Positions 62,215 through 64,000 of a stretch of DNA of 64,000 bases are shown here, piece after piece. The position numbers and the translations under genes are program-made. The DNA comes from Mytilus californianus (taxonomy: Eukaryota; Mollusca; Bivalvia; Mytilida; Mytilidae): assembly GCF_021869535.1 (NCBI RefSeq), contig NW_026262734.1, positions 105,993,088 to 106,057,087 on the forward strand, given 5' to 3'. A model generated the notes under the pieces. It saw only the letters and a list, made by a program, of their open reading frames with translations, ran no database searches and was not told where the DNA came from. The stretch's first letter is position 1. Each line of letters begins with the position of its first letter.

Positions 62215-62650
62215 TTCTTCTTATAAAATTGTCTCCTCCGGTACTCAAACCAGGGGCCTCTGTGTTACAAGGCAGTGCTTTAACTGACTGAGCTAAAGAA
62301 GTATTTTCCTAGCTCAACCCCTCATGGCGGACTAAGTATCTACTACATGTACTAAGGGAAGCAATCCCATCACACTCCCCCCACTTCAAGAGTCATCATA
62401 CTATTATGACTCAAACAACACATACCCTAGCTAGAAATCCTCTAACTACTGTTAGTTTTTCAGTTGGGCACCAGATGTAAATGGAGAGCATGATTCTTTT
62501 TACAAAATCACTTTGTCTCCTCTGGGACTTGAACCAGGGGCCTCTGTGTTACACGGCAGCGCTTTAACCGACTTAGCTAAAGAAGTACTTCCCTAGCTCA
62601 ACTGCTTACGGCTGACTAAGTATCTACTTCATGTACTAAGGGAAACAGTC
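62215..62650 (-). repeat. Two tRNA-Thr-like repeat units (degenerate)
   Basis: On the minus strand, TTTAGCTCAGTCAGTTAAAG with a TGT anticodon-like loop and CCTGGTTTGAGTACC lies at about 62228-62305. A second copy (GGTTAAAGCGCTGCCGTGTA, CCCTGGTTCAAGTCCC) lies at about 62513-62590. Flanks also match (GACTAAGTATCTAC, GAGAGCATGATTCTT). Acceptor and anticodon stems pair poorly, so these are tRNA-derived repeats, not working tRNA genes. Confidence 0.6.
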
Positions 62651-62720
62651 CAGTCACACATGTATAAACCTCATTTTAGGCTCAACAAACAAATTGAGCT
62701 AATTTTTTAACATCCACATA

Positions 62721-63412
62721 TAACTGTGACTTGACTGTAAGCGTTGCTCTCCACCTATTGCAGTTTATTCAAAATTCTGACCAATTGCAATTTGTTTATC
62801 AAACCAAATTGTTCAACTGGTCAAAAATTTTAAATAAATGCTGTAGAAATCCAGAGTCAAGTCATGAAAGTGCAAGGTGATAAAATAAACCATACTTACA
62901 ATCATATTTGACTTTAATTCTACTTCACTGATATTATGAAAATCATTCTAAGAATTTCTGTGCATATTTTTATTGTAATTGTCATGCGAAAGGCGATAGG
63001 TAGTTATTTTTCAATTGCTATTAAAATGTGCAAACTAAGCTTTCAGAATTTTTCTTTTACTGTGCTAATCAGAAAGGCTTTGCCCTTTCACAATACCGAT
63101 TTCTAAAATGTTTTACCAAAATTGCAGTTTGAATTTATCTCTTCAAACTGATCAACTGGTATAACAAGTTTAGCTCATAGCTAGTGGAAGGATGTTAGTA
63201 TGAAGCAAGTACAGTGTAATAAAAAAAGATTAAACTTACAATCCTTCAAGATTTGAATTCCACATCTGTCAATGAAATTGTAATTCTACAGCTGTTCCTT
63301 AAAATTTATGACTAGTTGAACAGTTTGGTTTGATAAAACAAATTGCAATTTGGTCAGAATTTATAATAAACTGCAATAGGTGGAGAATAACACTTACAGT
63401 CAAGTTACAGTA
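62721..63412. mobile_element. Long-inverted-repeat element (692 bp, ~110-bp arms)
   Basis: Left GACTTGACTGTAAGCGTTGC through CTGACCAATTGCAATTTGTT is mirrored on the right by AACAAATTGCAATTTGGTCAG... through CACTTACAGTCAAG. TA occurs at both edges. No ORF is present. Confidence 0.75.
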
Positions 63413-63534
63413 AAAAAAACACAGAAAAGATATGTAATAACACCTACAAACTTTGATCTAATAGGTCTTTGCTCTCTCTACTAAATGCTGCAATTGAGTT
63501 GAGATGCAGCCAATATGACTATTTAATTTTATTA

Positions 63535-63833
63535 TGCCCCACCTATGATAGTAGAGGGGTATTATGTTTTTTGGTCTGTGAGTCTGTTTGTTCGTCCGTC
63601 AGTCCGTCCGTTCATCCGTCTGTCCCACTTCAGGTTTAGTTTTTAGTCAATGTAGTTTTTGATGAAGTTGAAGTCCAATCAACTTAAACCTTAGTACACA
63701 TATTCCCTATGATATGATCTTTCTAATTTTAATGTCAAATTAGACTTTTGATCCCAATTTCACAGTCCACTGAAAATAGAAAATGATAGTGTGAGTGGGG
63801 CATCTGTGTACTATGGACACATTCTTGTTTTGA
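63535..63833. mobile_element. TGCCCCAC-ended repeat element
   Basis: It starts TTATGCCCCACCTATGATAG and ends GAGTGGGGCATCTGTGTACT near GGACACATTCTTG; TGCCCCAC/GTGGGGCA are inverted. A CCGT microsatellite-like stretch lies inside. Confidence 0.65.
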
Positions 63834-64000
63834 AGTGTTTTGATGACTCTGCAGAAGATCATACAGGACTTCCTGCACTGTAGACAAAGCATAGATCTTA
63901 ATTCAGTAATAAAACTTCAACTAGTATTTCATTACTGCATGTATTCCAAAAATTCCATTTGTTTCCTTGCATCCATGCCCATTAATATTGTATACTATTG

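Overview
This is a eukaryotic window, almost certainly from a mussel-like bivalve mollusc (Mytilus or a close relative). It is AT-rich, has small exons in long introns with standard GT..AG junctions, and is crowded with dispersed repeats of the kind abundant in mussel genomes: tandem-core elements with a hairpin end resembling 'pearl' elements, tRNA-derived SINEs and TA-target MITEs. Nothing looks prokaryotic. The species call rests on recognising repeats from memory, not on a search.

Two protein genes are supported. On the minus strand, exons 1 and 2 of GPN1 (GPN-loop GTPase 1) lie at 5625-5753 and 2611-2704; the rest of the gene runs off the left edge. On the plus strand, almost all of 11.8-59.4 kb is one gene, the Fused-family kinase STK36. 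I assembled 36 coding exons by hand with consistent phase across every junction. They encode 1,383 residues plus stop (human STK36 is 1,315): an N-terminal kinase domain (about residues 4-254) with all catalytic motifs, a charged linker built partly from 21-24 nt microexons, and a long helical ARM/HEAT-like C-terminal region. The two genes are head to head. STK36 has at least one untranslated upstream exon, because a splice acceptor sits 16 nt before its ATG; a candidate first exon ends at a good donor at 6070.

The most unusual feature is inside STK36. At seven of 36 coding exons (15, 21, 24, 28, 30, 31, 35) a tandem duplication spans an exon-intron boundary, so the intron carries extra copies of the splice acceptor or donor plus adjoining coding sequence. 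The extreme case is exon 28, with 21 copies of a unit (84 bp, one of 69 bp) carrying the acceptor and the exon start. The unit length is a multiple of three and no unit has a stop in the exon frame, so any of the 21 acceptors would give an in-frame protein differing by up to 555 residues. At exons 15 and 35 the units are 89 and 74 bp; early acceptors there lead quickly to stops. This looks like a natural series of splice-site minisatellites with opposite predicted consequences.

Regions: 1-5.6 kb, GPN1 introns with tandem-core repeats; 5.75-6.07 kb, divergent promoter and candidate STK36 5' exon; 6.1-11.8 kb, STK36 5' intron with a hAT-like element and a large pearl-like copy; 11.8-22.9 kb, kinase and early linker exons; 24.0-29.8 kb, linker and microexons; 30.6-59.4 kb, C-terminal exons with splice-site arrays, SINEs, MITEs, a pogo-like element and minisatellites; 59.4-64 kb, 3' UTR and intergenic DNA with MITEs, tRNA-like repeats and a long-inverted-repeat element. 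No further gene was recognised to the right.
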